From: Clostridium sp. CAG:440
GTDB lineage: Bacteria; Bacillota; Clostridia; TANB77; CAG-508
Length of the DNA: 10,174 nucleotides
Reading direction: 5' to 3'
Assembly (NCBI GenBank): GCA_000437215.1
Contig: FR898651.1
Span: 1 to 10,174, forward strand
This document shows, in pieces, positions 1 to 6,405 of the stretch; the first letter of the stretch is position 1, and the number at the start of each line of letters is the position of its first letter. The position numbers and the translations under genes are program-made. The notes beneath the pieces were generated by a model, which saw only the letters and a list, made by a program, of their open reading frames with translations, searched no databases and was not told the origin of the DNA.

Positions 1-83
1 CCATTCCGAACACAGAAGTCAAGCCTAAATGTGCTGAAAATACTTGCGGGTTACCCTGCTGGAAAGATAAGTTGTTGCCAGAT
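1..83 (+). rRNA. rrf: 5S ribosomal RNA, 3' part (5' end outside window)
   Basis: The first bases carry the conserved 5S core CCATTCCGAACACAGAAGT and AAGCC, followed by the loop E and helix IV/V region (TACTTGCGGGTTACCCTGC) and a closing TGCCAGAT. About 83 nt of the usual 115-120 nt are present, so the 5' third lies to the left, presumably preceded by 23S and 16S rRNA. The exact 3' end is estimated from the terminal stem and is good to a few bases. A tRNA-Asn follows within about 10 nt, so the two are probably co-transcribed as the tail of an rRNA operon. Confidence 0.9.
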
Positions 84-91
84 TTATATAT

Positions 92-167
92 TCCTCTTTA
101 GCTCAGTTGGTAGAGCGCTCGGCTGTTAACCGATAGGTCGTTGGTTCGAGTCCAACAAGAGGAGCCA
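92..167 (+). tRNA. trnN: tRNA-Asn, anticodon GTT
   Basis: A 76-nt cloverleaf including an encoded CCA end. The acceptor arms TCCTCTT and AAGAGGA pair fully over 7 bp and are followed by discriminator G and CCA. The D arm is GCTC/GAGC, the anticodon loop is CTGTTAA with GTT at 125-127, and the T arm contains the invariant GGTTCGAGTCC. The outermost anticodon-stem pair is a C-T mismatch; the other four pair. It lies directly behind the 5S gene and is followed by a terminator, so it is the last gene of the rRNA operon. Confidence 0.96.
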
Positions 168-173
168 AAATAT

Positions 174-209
174 AGAGTTTGAGTATTTACTTAAACTCTT
201 ATTTTTTTA
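174..209 (+). terminator. Rho-independent terminator of the rRNA/tRNA-Asn operon
   Basis: An inverted repeat of AGAGTTT (174-180) and AAACTCT (193-199) extends inward by a G-T, an A-T and a G-C pair, giving about a 10-bp stem with a short loop. A run of T (200-208, interrupted by one A) follows. It lies 7 nt after the tRNA CCA end. Confidence 0.85.
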
Positions 210-210
210 T

Positions 211-251
211 AAAAAAAGAAAACCCCAGTCAAATAAGACTAGGGTTTTTTT
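211..251 (-). terminator. Terminator of the minus-strand gene, partly bidirectional
   Basis: The arms AAAACCCCAGTC (219-230) and GACTAGGGTTTT (237-248) form a stem with one mismatch and a 6-nt loop. A-rich sequence on the left (211-222) reads as a T-run on the minus strand, and a T-run follows on the right, so the hairpin can stop transcription in either direction. It sits about 10 nt beyond the stop codon of the minus-strand gene and back-to-back with the tRNA terminator. Confidence 0.85.
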
Positions 252-260
252 GGGAATACT

Positions 261-1160
261 TTACTTCTTAAAGGCAGGAAGAAGATCACGCCCGATTTTT
301 TCCAGCCGTGAATCTGTAAGCTCAGCCAAGTTAAAATCGTTAATGTCTGAACCTAAAAGATTCTTTAATTTATAAGAATACTTTTTTGTTCCAGAGTTGT
401 AAACAATTTCTTTGTCCTCGCTTGTAAAAATCCACGATCCAGAAGAGGTACGATTATAAACTCCTTCTTTATCAGTTACCTGATATTCGAGAACTTCGCC
501 GTTGCAGGCTCTTATCTTATTAAGGATTTTCTCTTCGTTTGTTTCAACATCTGAATCTGATGGCTTTTTGATGTAAGATACCTCCATAAATGTGGGAGCA
601 CCTCCAAGCTCCATAAAGAACTTGGTATATTTTTTGTAAAGTTCCAAGACATTGGTTTGCTCATTATTCTTATTGAGCATGGTCGCAATTGTTCCTTCCA
701 ACTCTGTGTAGTGCTCCTTATAAGCTGTTGGTAAAGAATGACTTATTTTTAAATAATGGCCATTCTTTGGTATCTGCCAAGTTACCTCAGCAATATCTGG
801 ATGAGTTTTCACCTCTTCTACGATATAGCCAAAATACCTAAGGCGAAGCATTCTTAAATGAATTTCGCCTAACTCAAATGTGAAAAAACGCTCTTCTGAT
901 TTTGAGACTATGTGATTGAGATCATAGTCATTATCTTCTTTCAGCAAGGCAATCCTTGTTTCCCTTCCATCAGGAGAGAAAACTCTAAAAGATTCTTTAT
1001 CCAAAGAGTTTACCACCGTTAAGGGTGAATCAAGCTGCAGCATTTCTGGAAGAGTAGTTTCCGAAAATACTTTGTAAGTAATTGGAAGCCGCTCAAGCCA
1101 TGTGCTGATTTTGGTCTTGATGCTTTTTTCTGCAATTAAACTGTTAAAATTTCCAAACAT
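261..1160 (-). CDS. Hypothetical protein, 299 aa, probably acquired
   Basis: I do not recognise a family and assign no function. The product is a soluble-looking protein of 299 residues with no signal peptide, no membrane helix and no familiar catalytic motif. Charged residues are spread along its length, and an acidic stretch (about residues 200-210, KPSDSDVETNEEK) may be a linker between an N-terminal and a C-terminal part. The start is secure: GGAGG lies 8 nt before the ATG, and a good promoter lies further upstream. It is a single-gene unit, divergent from dps and closed by its own terminator. Base and codon use differ clearly from the plus-strand genes: it is less AT-rich and uses CGT, CGC and CGG for arginine (CGG for R24 and for the R of DSRLEK near the C terminus), codons the neighbours avoid. 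With its place beside a tRNA gene this suggests horizontal transfer, though I found no integrase and no repeated tRNA end. Confidence 0.85.
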   Translation of the reverse strand: MFGNFNSLIAEKSIKTKISTWLERLPITYKVFSETTLPEMLQLDSPLTVVNSLDKESFRVFSPDGRETRIALLKEDNDYDLNHIVSKSEERFFTFELGEIHLRMLRLRYFGYIVEEVKTHPDIAEVTWQIPKNGHYLKISHSLPTAYKEHYTELEGTIATMLNKNNEQTNVLELYKKYTKFFMELGGAPTFMEVSYIKKPSDSDVETNEEKILNKIRACNGEVLEYQVTDKEGVYNRTSSGSWIFTSEDKEIVYNSGTKKYSYKLKNLLGSDINDFNLAELTDSRLEKIGRDLLPAFKK

Positions 1161-1166
1161 TTTGAA

Positions 1167-1174
1167 TTCCTCCC
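1167..1174 (-). promoter_or_regulatory. Shine-Dalgarno site of the 299-aa gene
   Basis: On the minus strand this reads GGGAGGAA, a near-perfect anti-SD match, with GGAGG ending 8 nt before the ATG at 1160. It fixes the start codon. Confidence 0.85.
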
Positions 1175-1216
1175 AAAGTTTAAAATACGTTCAGCGCCGA
1201 TATGCGCATCATATTA

Positions 1217-1245
1217 ATTATACACCTTAATTGGTAAAAAATCAA
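1217..1245 (-). promoter_or_regulatory. Sigma-70-type promoter of the 299-aa gene
   Basis: Read on the minus strand, TTGATT (1245-1240) and a perfect TATAAT (1222-1217) are separated by exactly 17 bp. The expected start of transcription is near 1210, giving a leader of about 50 nt. An 8-bp palindrome ATGCGCAT (1202-1209) lies at the presumed transcription start and could be an operator, but nothing else supports that. Confidence 0.75.
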
Positions 1246-1273
1246 TATTTTATGTAAATACTGCTGTTTTTAC

Positions 1274-1291
1274 TATAAATTATTATTTATA
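1274..1291. promoter_or_regulatory. Inverted repeat upstream of dps, possible operator
   Basis: TATAAAT and ATTTATA form a perfect 7-bp inverted repeat around a 4-nt centre (TATT). It lies in the region shared by the two divergent genes, about 63 nt before the dps start. Dps genes in Bacillota are commonly controlled by PerR/Fur-type repressors that bind AT-rich inverted repeats, but the usual site has a 1-nt centre, so the match is imperfect. In sequence this AT-rich such a repeat can arise by chance. I found no convincing -35/-10 pair for dps. Confidence 0.25.
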
Positions 1292-1354
1292 AATGTATAA
1301 AAAAATTAATATTGGAAAAAATTTATATAAATAATAAAAAAGGAGATTGATTTT

Positions 1355-1792
1355 ATGGATGAGATTATTAAAAATTTAAATGAACTATTATCAGATTTAA
1401 ATGTATTTTATAGAAAATTACAAAATTACCACTGGAATATAAAAGGAAAGAATTTTTTTACAATACATTCTAAATTGGAAGAGTATTATAATGAAGTAAA
1501 CGAGCAGATAGATGAAATTGCAGAACATATTTTATCTCTTGGTTATCAACCATTTGGAACAATGAAAGACTATTTGCAAATTTCAAAAATTTCAGAGGCT
1601 GAAAATGAAAAAATATGTGAAGATGATGTATTTACTAATGTAATGCAAGATATGCAAATTATATTAGATAGATTATTAACAATAAAGAAATTAGCAGATC
1701 AAAATAATGAATACATGACTTCAAGCTTGTGTGATGAATATATGTTAGAATATTCTAAAAAAATATGGATGATTAAACAAATGAAACAATAG
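1355..1792 (+). CDS. dps: Dps-like ferritin (iron-storing, DNA-protecting protein)
   Basis: A 145-residue protein of the Dps branch of the ferritin superfamily. These form 12-subunit cytoplasmic shells that oxidise Fe(II), usually with hydrogen peroxide, and store the iron. The family signature is clear: YHWNIKG (25-31), FFTIH (34-38) and IDEIAEHI (52-59), giving the expected inter-subunit ferroxidase ligands H26, H38, D53 and E57. Length is typical or slightly short. There is almost no N-terminal tail before helix A, so DNA binding through a lysine-rich tail is unlikely. AGGAG at 1341-1345 lies 9 nt before the ATG. The gene stands alone: a terminator follows, and the polysaccharide operon has its own promoter, so the two are probably unrelated in function. 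The iron-storage role is inferred from the family. Confidence 0.93.
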   Translation: MDEIIKNLNELLSDLNVFYRKLQNYHWNIKGKNFFTIHSKLEEYYNEVNEQIDEIAEHILSLGYQPFGTMKDYLQISKISEAENEKICEDDVFTNVMQDMQIILDRLLTIKKLADQNNEYMTSSLCDEYMLEYSKKIWMIKQMKQ

Positions 1793-1794
1793 AT

Positions 1795-1849
1795 AAAAGA
1801 CAAAGATTTTGTTTTTATAAAATTTAATACAAAACCTTTGTCTTTTTTT
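1795..1849 (+). terminator. Rho-independent terminator of dps
   Basis: The arms AAAAGACAAAG (1795-1805) and CTTTGTCTTTT pair fully, and the stem continues with TTTTGT/ACAAAA above a small bulge. A run of seven T closes it at 1843-1849. It begins 3 nt after the dps stop codon. Confidence 0.92.
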
Positions 1850-1869
1850 ATTTAGAATAGAAAAAATTG

Positions 1870-1898
1870 TTGAAAATTATAATATAACATGATAGAAT
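1870..1898 (+). promoter_or_regulatory. Promoter of the polysaccharide operon
   Basis: TTGAAA (1870-1875) and TAGAAT (1893-1898) are separated by 17 bp, and the -10 box is preceded by TGA, an extended -10 element. Transcription should begin near 1905, leaving a leader of about 27 nt before pssD. The dps terminator ends only 21 nt upstream, so pssD is the first gene of a new unit. Confidence 0.7.
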
Positions 1899-1931
1899 AA
1901 GCAAAAAGAATAAGGGCTAATGGAGGAGTAA

Positions 1932-2402
1932 ATGAAAAAAGTAATGTTTATATCAAGTACAGGTGGACATTTTAATGAATTAATGCAGTTAAAGCCATTA
2001 TTTAAAAAATATGACTATCATATTGTGACAGAAAAAGATGAGGTAACCAAAGAATATAAGCAAGAATATAAAGATAAAATATCATATTTAGTATATGGAA
2101 CAAGAGCACATTTATTTAAATATATATTTCAATTCATATACAATTGTATATTAACTTTGATTTTATATGTAAAAATAAGGCCTAAGTATATTGTTACCAC
2201 AGGAACACATACTGCAGGTCCAATGTGTATTATTGGAAAAATATTTGGAAGTAAAATAATATATATAGAAACATTTGCAAATAGAAATACAAAAACAGCT
2301 ACAGGAAAGATAATTTATAAATTTGCTGATTTGTTTATTGTACAGTGGAAGGAAATGCTAGAGCTTTATCCAAAGGCAAAATTAGGAGGTTCAATTTATT
2401 AA
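1932..2402 (+). CDS. pssD: PssD/Alg14-like glycosyltransferase subunit
   Basis: A 156-residue protein matching the PssD/CpsF/EpsE family, the bacterial counterpart of Alg14. These carry the N-terminal acceptor-binding half of a GT-B glycosyltransferase and hold the partner (PssE/Alg13-like) at the membrane. Visible motifs are the glycine-rich STGGHFNEL (9-17), a hydrophobic segment at about 60-82 that probably contacts the membrane, TTGTHTAGP (89-97) and IETFANRNT (112-120). It ends in GGSIY as family members of this length do, so it is complete. GGAGGAG at 1922-1928 precedes the ATG. The stop overlaps the pssE ATG by one base (TAATG), implying coupled translation. The sugar added is unknown; relatives add galactose, glucose or glucuronic acid as the second sugar of the repeat unit. 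Confidence 0.88.
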   Translation: MKKVMFISSTGGHFNELMQLKPLFKKYDYHIVTEKDEVTKEYKQEYKDKISYLVYGTRAHLFKYIFQFIYNCILTLILYVKIRPKYIVTTGTHTAGPMCIIGKIFGSKIIYIETFANRNTKTATGKIIYKFADLFIVQWKEMLELYPKAKLGGSIY

Positions 2403-2882
2403 TGATACTTGTAACACTAGGAACTCAAGATAATAGTTTTTATAGATTATTAGAAGAAGTTCAAAAATGTATAGATGAAAAAATTATAAATGAAAAAGTT
2501 GTGGTTCAATCTGGAGGAACTAATTTTAAATCAAAAGATATGGAAATTTTTAAACTTATTTCTAATCAAAGGTTAAACAAGTTAATAAAAGAATCAAGTT
2601 ATGTAATTACACATGGTGGTGTTCGGATCAATTGTAACAGCATTAAAGATGGGGAAAAAGGTTATTGCTGTTCCAAGATATCATAAATATGGTGAACATG
2701 TTAATGATCATCAATTACAAATAGTCCAAACATTTGATGGACAAGGCTTTATAAAGGGAATAAAAGATGTTTGTGAATTAAAAGATGCTATAAAAGAAAT
2801 AAATGATTTTAAACCTAAAAAGTTTGAAAGTAATACAAAAAATATAATAAATATGGTAGAAAAATTTATTGATAACAATTAA
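2402..2882 (+). CDS. pssE: PssE/Alg13-like glycosyltransferase subunit, interrupted by a +1 frameshift
   Basis: This should be the C-terminal, UDP-sugar-binding half of the GT28-type enzyme whose other half is PssD. Reading begins MILVTLGTQDNSFYRLL from the ATG at 2402, supported by GGAGG at 2385-2389 inside pssD. It runs in one frame to THGGV (residues 70-74), then meets CGG at 2624-2626. In that frame the reading becomes unrelated (RINCNSIK) and stops at 2684-2686. Skipping one base, C2624, continues as GSIVTALKMGKKVIAVPRYH and on to the stop at 2880-2882. The joined product has about 159 residues, the usual size. The break falls inside the conserved HGGVGS nucleotide-sugar-binding motif. 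I treat the two parts as one gene. It is either a recent pseudogene, a recoded gene or a sequencing error. Without the shift the product lacks its donor site and PssD would have no working partner. Confidence 0.85.
2621..2630 (+). other. +1 frameshift point in pssE (GTT CGG A)
   Basis: The incoming frame reads GGT GTT CGG ATC; the frame that restores the protein reads GGT GTT (C) GGA TCA. GGTGGT directly upstream weakly resembles a Shine-Dalgarno stimulator, as in the prfB frameshift, but the second site at 5141 has nothing like it. There is no homopolymer here, so replication slippage is not an obvious cause. Confidence 0.85.
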
Positions 2883-2899
2883 GTGAAGGTGTTTAAACA

Positions 2900-3856
2900 A
2901 TGATTAAAGTAAGTGTAATAGTACCAGTATATAATGTTGAAAATTATATTGAGAAATGTTTAAATTCACTGGTAAATCAAACATTGGAAGATATAGAAAT
3001 AATAATTGTAAATGATGGAAGTAAAGATAACTCAGAAAACATTATAAAAAGCTTTTTGAGCAGATATCCACAGAAAATAAAATATCTAAAAAAAGAAAAT
3101 GGTGGATTATCAGATGCAAGAAATTATGGAATACCATATGCTACAGGAGAATATATTGCATTTTTAGATTCTGATGACTATGTTGAATTAGATACATATG
3201 AAAACATGTATAATTTAGCCAAAAAAGAAAACAGTGATATGGTAGAATGCAATTTTATATGGGAATATCCTCAAAAAATAAAAATAGATATTGGAAAAAA
3301 ATATAGTGGTAAACATGAAATGATAGAAAAAATTAGGGTTGTAGCATGGAATAAACTAATAAAAAGACAAGTTATTGAAAAAAGTAAAATCCAATTTCCA
3401 AAAGGTTACAGATATGAGGATGTAGAATTTACATATAAGTTAATACCATATTTGGAAAATATATCATTTTTAGAAGAGCCATGTATTCATTATATTCAAA
3501 GACAAAATTCTATATCAAATATGCAAAATGAAAGAACAAAGGAAATTTTTGTTGTTTTAAATAATGTTATAAAATATTATAAAGAACTTGGAATTTATGA
3601 AGAGTATAAAGATGAACTTGAATATGTATATACAAGATATTTGCTATGTAGTTCATTACTTAGAATGGTTAAAATAAAAGAAAAAAAGACTAGAAAAGAA
3701 ATTTTAAATTTAACATGGGAAAATTTAAACAAAAATTTTCCTAATTGGAAATGTAATAAAATACTAAAGAAAAATAAATCAATAAAAGATAAATACATAA
3801 AATCAGTAAATAAATTTACATATAAAATTTATTGTTTTATATTTAGGAGTATATAA
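2900..3856 (+). CDS. Family 2 glycosyltransferase (GT-A fold)
   Basis: A 318-residue cytoplasmic, probably membrane-associated enzyme that transfers a sugar from a nucleotide-sugar donor to the growing lipid-linked repeat unit. The GT2 core is evident: SVIVPVYNVE (5-14), VNDGS (37-41), ENGGLSDARN (66-75), the metal-binding DSDD (90-93), YEDVEF (172-177) carrying the probable catalytic acid pair, and RQNSIS further on, typical of capsular GT2 enzymes of 300-340 residues. The C-terminal third is lysine-rich with aromatic residues and may lie on the membrane surface. It starts 17 nt after pssE with AAGG 10 nt before the ATG, and its stop touches the next ATG. The closest relative in the window is the GT2 at 8422, with VNDGS and DSDD at identical residue numbers. 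Donor and linkage cannot be told. Confidence 0.92.
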   Translation: MIKVSVIVPVYNVENYIEKCLNSLVNQTLEDIEIIIVNDGSKDNSENIIKSFLSRYPQKIKYLKKENGGLSDARNYGIPYATGEYIAFLDSDDYVELDTYENMYNLAKKENSDMVECNFIWEYPQKIKIDIGKKYSGKHEMIEKIRVVAWNKLIKRQVIEKSKIQFPKGYRYEDVEFTYKLIPYLENISFLEEPCIHYIQRQNSISNMQNERTKEIFVVLNNVIKYYKELGIYEEYKDELEYVYTRYLLCSSLLRMVKIKEKKTRKEILNLTWENLNKNFPNWKCNKILKKNKSIKDKYIKSVNKFTYKIYCFIFRSI

Positions 3857-5270
3857 ATGGAAAAAATAAAAAAATTCAGCATAGAAAATATTCTTTGTGT
3901 ATTTATTATTATGTGTCCTGTTTTTGATATGATAAGCTTTTTATATAGAAATATGTTTAACACTAATTTCTCACCATCAACATTTACAAGACCAATAATT
4001 TCTATTGTTTGCATAATATATTTGTTTTTTAAAAAGAATAAAAAATTTAAGGTATATAGTTTTTTAACATTTTTATTATATGCAGTATATGGAGGTATAC
4101 ATTTATATTTATTTCAAAAAGTAAAAACTGGAAGTAGTTATAGTAATATAGTTCATGAAGCACAATATATAATAAATTATTCTTTTATGATATTGAACTT
4201 ATTTATTTATATAGATGTATTTAAAGAAAAAAATACAGATAAATTAAAGAAAAGTGTATTATATGCAGTATCTATTTATATAATTTCAATATTTATATCA
4301 ATATTTACAAACACTTCATCTAATACATATTTAGAAGAAAAAATGGGCTATAAGGGTTGGTTTGAATCAGGAAATAGTATAGGGGCAATTTTAATTTTAT
4401 CTATATTTATTTATATTAGTTATATAAAAGATAAAAAATATAGAAAAATTGCAGTACCACTACTTATTTTAAATGGAATATTTTTAACTTTTTTAATTGG
4501 GACAAGAGTTGGATTGTTTGGTTTTATATTAGTTTTATCTTTTTATATTATAGTAGAGATATTGTATAGCTTATTGAAAAATGAAAAAGTAAATAAAAAA
4601 TTAGTAATTGTAGCAAGTATTTCAATTGTAGCAATTGCATTATTGGTTGTTATTTTTGGTTCAACAACATTAGAAAGAAGAAAACATTTAAAACAAATAG
4701 AAGATAATATAGTAGATGCATCTTTAGAACAAAATTCCCATATAACAGGAGATTTATTAGATATAAAAAATAAAATAGATAATAATCAATTAGAAAATGG
4801 GTATATGAGCCAAAGCCAAAAAGAGTCCATACTTGATTTATATAATATAGCAAACTCTTTAAATGTTTCAAATAATGACCAAAGAATGCAGCAATTAATA
4901 TATAATATTTCTTTAGTTAAAAATCAAAAAAATATATGGCTTATATTATTTGGAAATGGTTATATGGCAAACTTTAGAGAACTTGTATTAGAAATGGAAA
5001 TACCAGCATTTTTATTTAATTTTGGGTTGGTTGGTTTTACTTTGTATTTTGTACCATTTTTAAGTATTTTTATTTATGGCATATATTTTGCATTTAAATA
5101 TAGGAAGAAAATAGATGACGAATTTATAATGTTACTATTACGGAAGCGGATTTACATTTGCATTATCATTTTTTTCAGGGTATACATTTTTTAATTCATC
5201 AACAATGATGATAATTATAGTTATTTATACAATTCTAATAAATAAGATGAAGGTTATAAAAAAGGAGTAA
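3857..5270 (+). CDS. wzy: Wzy-like polysaccharide polymerase, interrupted by a +1 frameshift
   Basis: A multi-spanning membrane protein resembling O-antigen/capsule polymerases and ligases, which join lipid-linked repeat units outside the membrane. About nine hydrophobic segments lie between residues 10 and 270, then a hydrophilic loop of about 110 residues (270-380), then two segments at 384-413. The family-like LIGTRVGLFG is at 213-222 and LFGNGYM at 364-370. At codon 429, CGG at 5141-5143, the frame goes wrong (RKRIYICIII, stop at 5192-5194). Skipping C5141 gives GSGFTFALSFFSGYTFF and a final hydrophobic helix, ending at a TAA at 5268-5270, about 470 residues in all. In that frame the end overlaps the AAAGGAG site of the next gene and lies 3 nt before its ATG, the spacing expected in this operon. 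The shifted frame is therefore the original one. It could instead be an O-antigen-ligase-type enzyme. Confidence 0.82.
5138..5147 (+). other. +1 frameshift point in wzy (TTA CGG A)
   Basis: The incoming frame reads CTA TTA CGG AAG CGG; the restoring frame reads CTA TTA (C) GGA AGC GGA. As in pssE, the shift needs loss of the C of an in-frame CGG followed by A, and both restored frames read Gly-Ser after it. No homopolymer is present. Confidence 0.85.
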
Positions 5271-5273
5271 TAG

Positions 5274-6404
5274 ATGAAAAAGATATTATTTGGAATAACA
5301 AGTTTAACACTTGGGGGGGCCGAAAGGGTTTTAGTAGACTTGGCAAACAAATTATGTGAAAAATATGACATAACTATATTTACAATATATGCTAATGGTG
5401 AATTAGAAAAAGAATTAAATTCGAAAGTAAAATTAAAAAGCTTGTATAATGTTTCATATAAAGAATTGTCAAACATAAAAAAACATTTTACTATGCCATT
5501 AAAAGTTTTATTAGGAAAAAGAAAAATTTATAAAAAGTTTATAAAAGAAGATTATGATGTAGAAATTGCTTTTTTAGAGGGACCAATTACAAGATTGTTT
5601 AGTGTGAAAAATAAAAAAACTAGAAAAATTGCATGGATACATAATGATATATCTAAGGTATATGGAAATGGTATAAAATCAAAATTAAAAAGATATATAG
5701 ACAAAAAAATTTATTGTAAATATGAGACATTAGTATTTGTAAGCATAGATAATATGAAAAAATTTAGAGAAGTTTACAAAGATGAAATAAGAAATAATTA
5801 TTTAGAGCCAGTAAAAAAAGAGGTTATATATAATTATTTAGATAAAGAAAAAGTATTGGAAAAGGCAAAGCAAAATCAAGATTATAAATTTAACAAAAAT
5901 ACAATTAATTTTGTAACTGTTGCAAGATTAGTGCCACAAAAAGCGATTGACAGAATTATTAATGTACATGAAAAACTTATAAAAGATGGCTTTAAAATTA
6001 GTTTTTATGTTATAGGAGAGGGACCAGAAGAAAATAAACTTCAAACATTAATAAATGAAAAAAAATTGCAAGATACTTTTTTCTTGCTTGGAAAAAAAGA
6101 AAATCCATATCCTTATATAAAAAACTGTGATTATTTTTGTTTACTTTCTTATTTTGAAGGTTATGGAATGGTTTTAGAAGAGGCAAAAATCTTAAACAAA
6201 CCAATAATAATAACTGATACTGCAGCAAGAGAAGCAGTAAATAAATATGGAAAAAGCATTGTTTTAGAAAATGATGAAGAAAAAATTTATGATGGTTTAA
6301 AACAAATAATAAAAGATAAGAATTTAAGTGAAAAAATTACTCAAGATTGCATGTATGATAATAGCAAAATAATAGATAAGATAGTAAAATTAGTAGGTGA
6401 ATAA
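5274..6404 (+). CDS. Family 4 glycosyltransferase (GT-B fold)
   Basis: A 376-residue retaining-type glycosyltransferase. The N-terminal Rossmann domain opens with KKILFGITSLTLGGAERV (2-19), whose glycine-rich GGAE loop is typical of GT4 enzymes acting on lipid-linked acceptors; WIHND (121-125) follows. The C-terminal donor-binding domain starts near VTVARLVPQK (214-223) and contains YVIGEGPEE, GKKENPYPYIKNCD and FEGYGMVLEEA (294-304), with the E-x7-E motif of the family (E295, E303). Length is normal and the frame is intact. AAAGGAG at 5261-5267 lies 6 nt before the ATG, inside the end of wzy. A seven-G run at codons 14-16 makes the 5' end unusual for this genome. The next gene starts 1 nt after the stop. 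It resembles the GT4 at 7314. The sugar is unknown. Confidence 0.92.
   Translation: MKKILFGITSLTLGGAERVLVDLANKLCEKYDITIFTIYANGELEKELNSKVKLKSLYNVSYKELSNIKKHFTMPLKVLLGKRKIYKKFIKEDYDVEIAFLEGPITRLFSVKNKKTRKIAWIHNDISKVYGNGIKSKLKRYIDKKIYCKYETLVFVSIDNMKKFREVYKDEIRNNYLEPVKKEVIYNYLDKEKVLEKAKQNQDYKFNKNTINFVTVARLVPQKAIDRIINVHEKLIKDGFKISFYVIGEGPEENKLQTLINEKKLQDTFFLLGKKENPYPYIKNCDYFCLLSYFEGYGMVLEEAKILNKPIIITDTAAREAVNKYGKSIVLENDEEKIYDGLKQIIKDKNLSEKITQDCMYDNSKIIDKIVKLVGE
5313..5319 (+). repeat. Seven-G homopolymer in the GT4 gene
   Basis: The tract encodes the glycines of LGGAE as GGG GGG plus the G of GCC, about 40 nt into the gene. The plus-strand genes otherwise mostly use GGA and GGT for glycine, so two consecutive GGG codons stand out. 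Gain or loss of one G would truncate the enzyme soon after residue 14. Whether the tract actually varies cannot be seen here. Confidence 0.8.
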
Positions 6405-6405
6405 A

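Noticed and set aside
92..1160. Integrated element attached at the tRNA-Asn 3' end
   Set aside because: I saw no integrase and no second copy of the tRNA 3' end in the window, so an attachment site cannot be claimed.
2610..2630. Replication-slippage phase variation as the cause of the pssE break
   Set aside because: There is no homopolymer or tandem short repeat at the shift itself; GGTGGT upstream has only two units, and a unit change there would not alter the frame.
2345..2882. Two separate small genes (2345-2686 and 2613-2882)
   Set aside because: They are the two halves of one PssE protein in adjacent frames; each alone lacks part of the fold, and 2345 lies inside pssD with no ribosome site. 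The true start is 2402.
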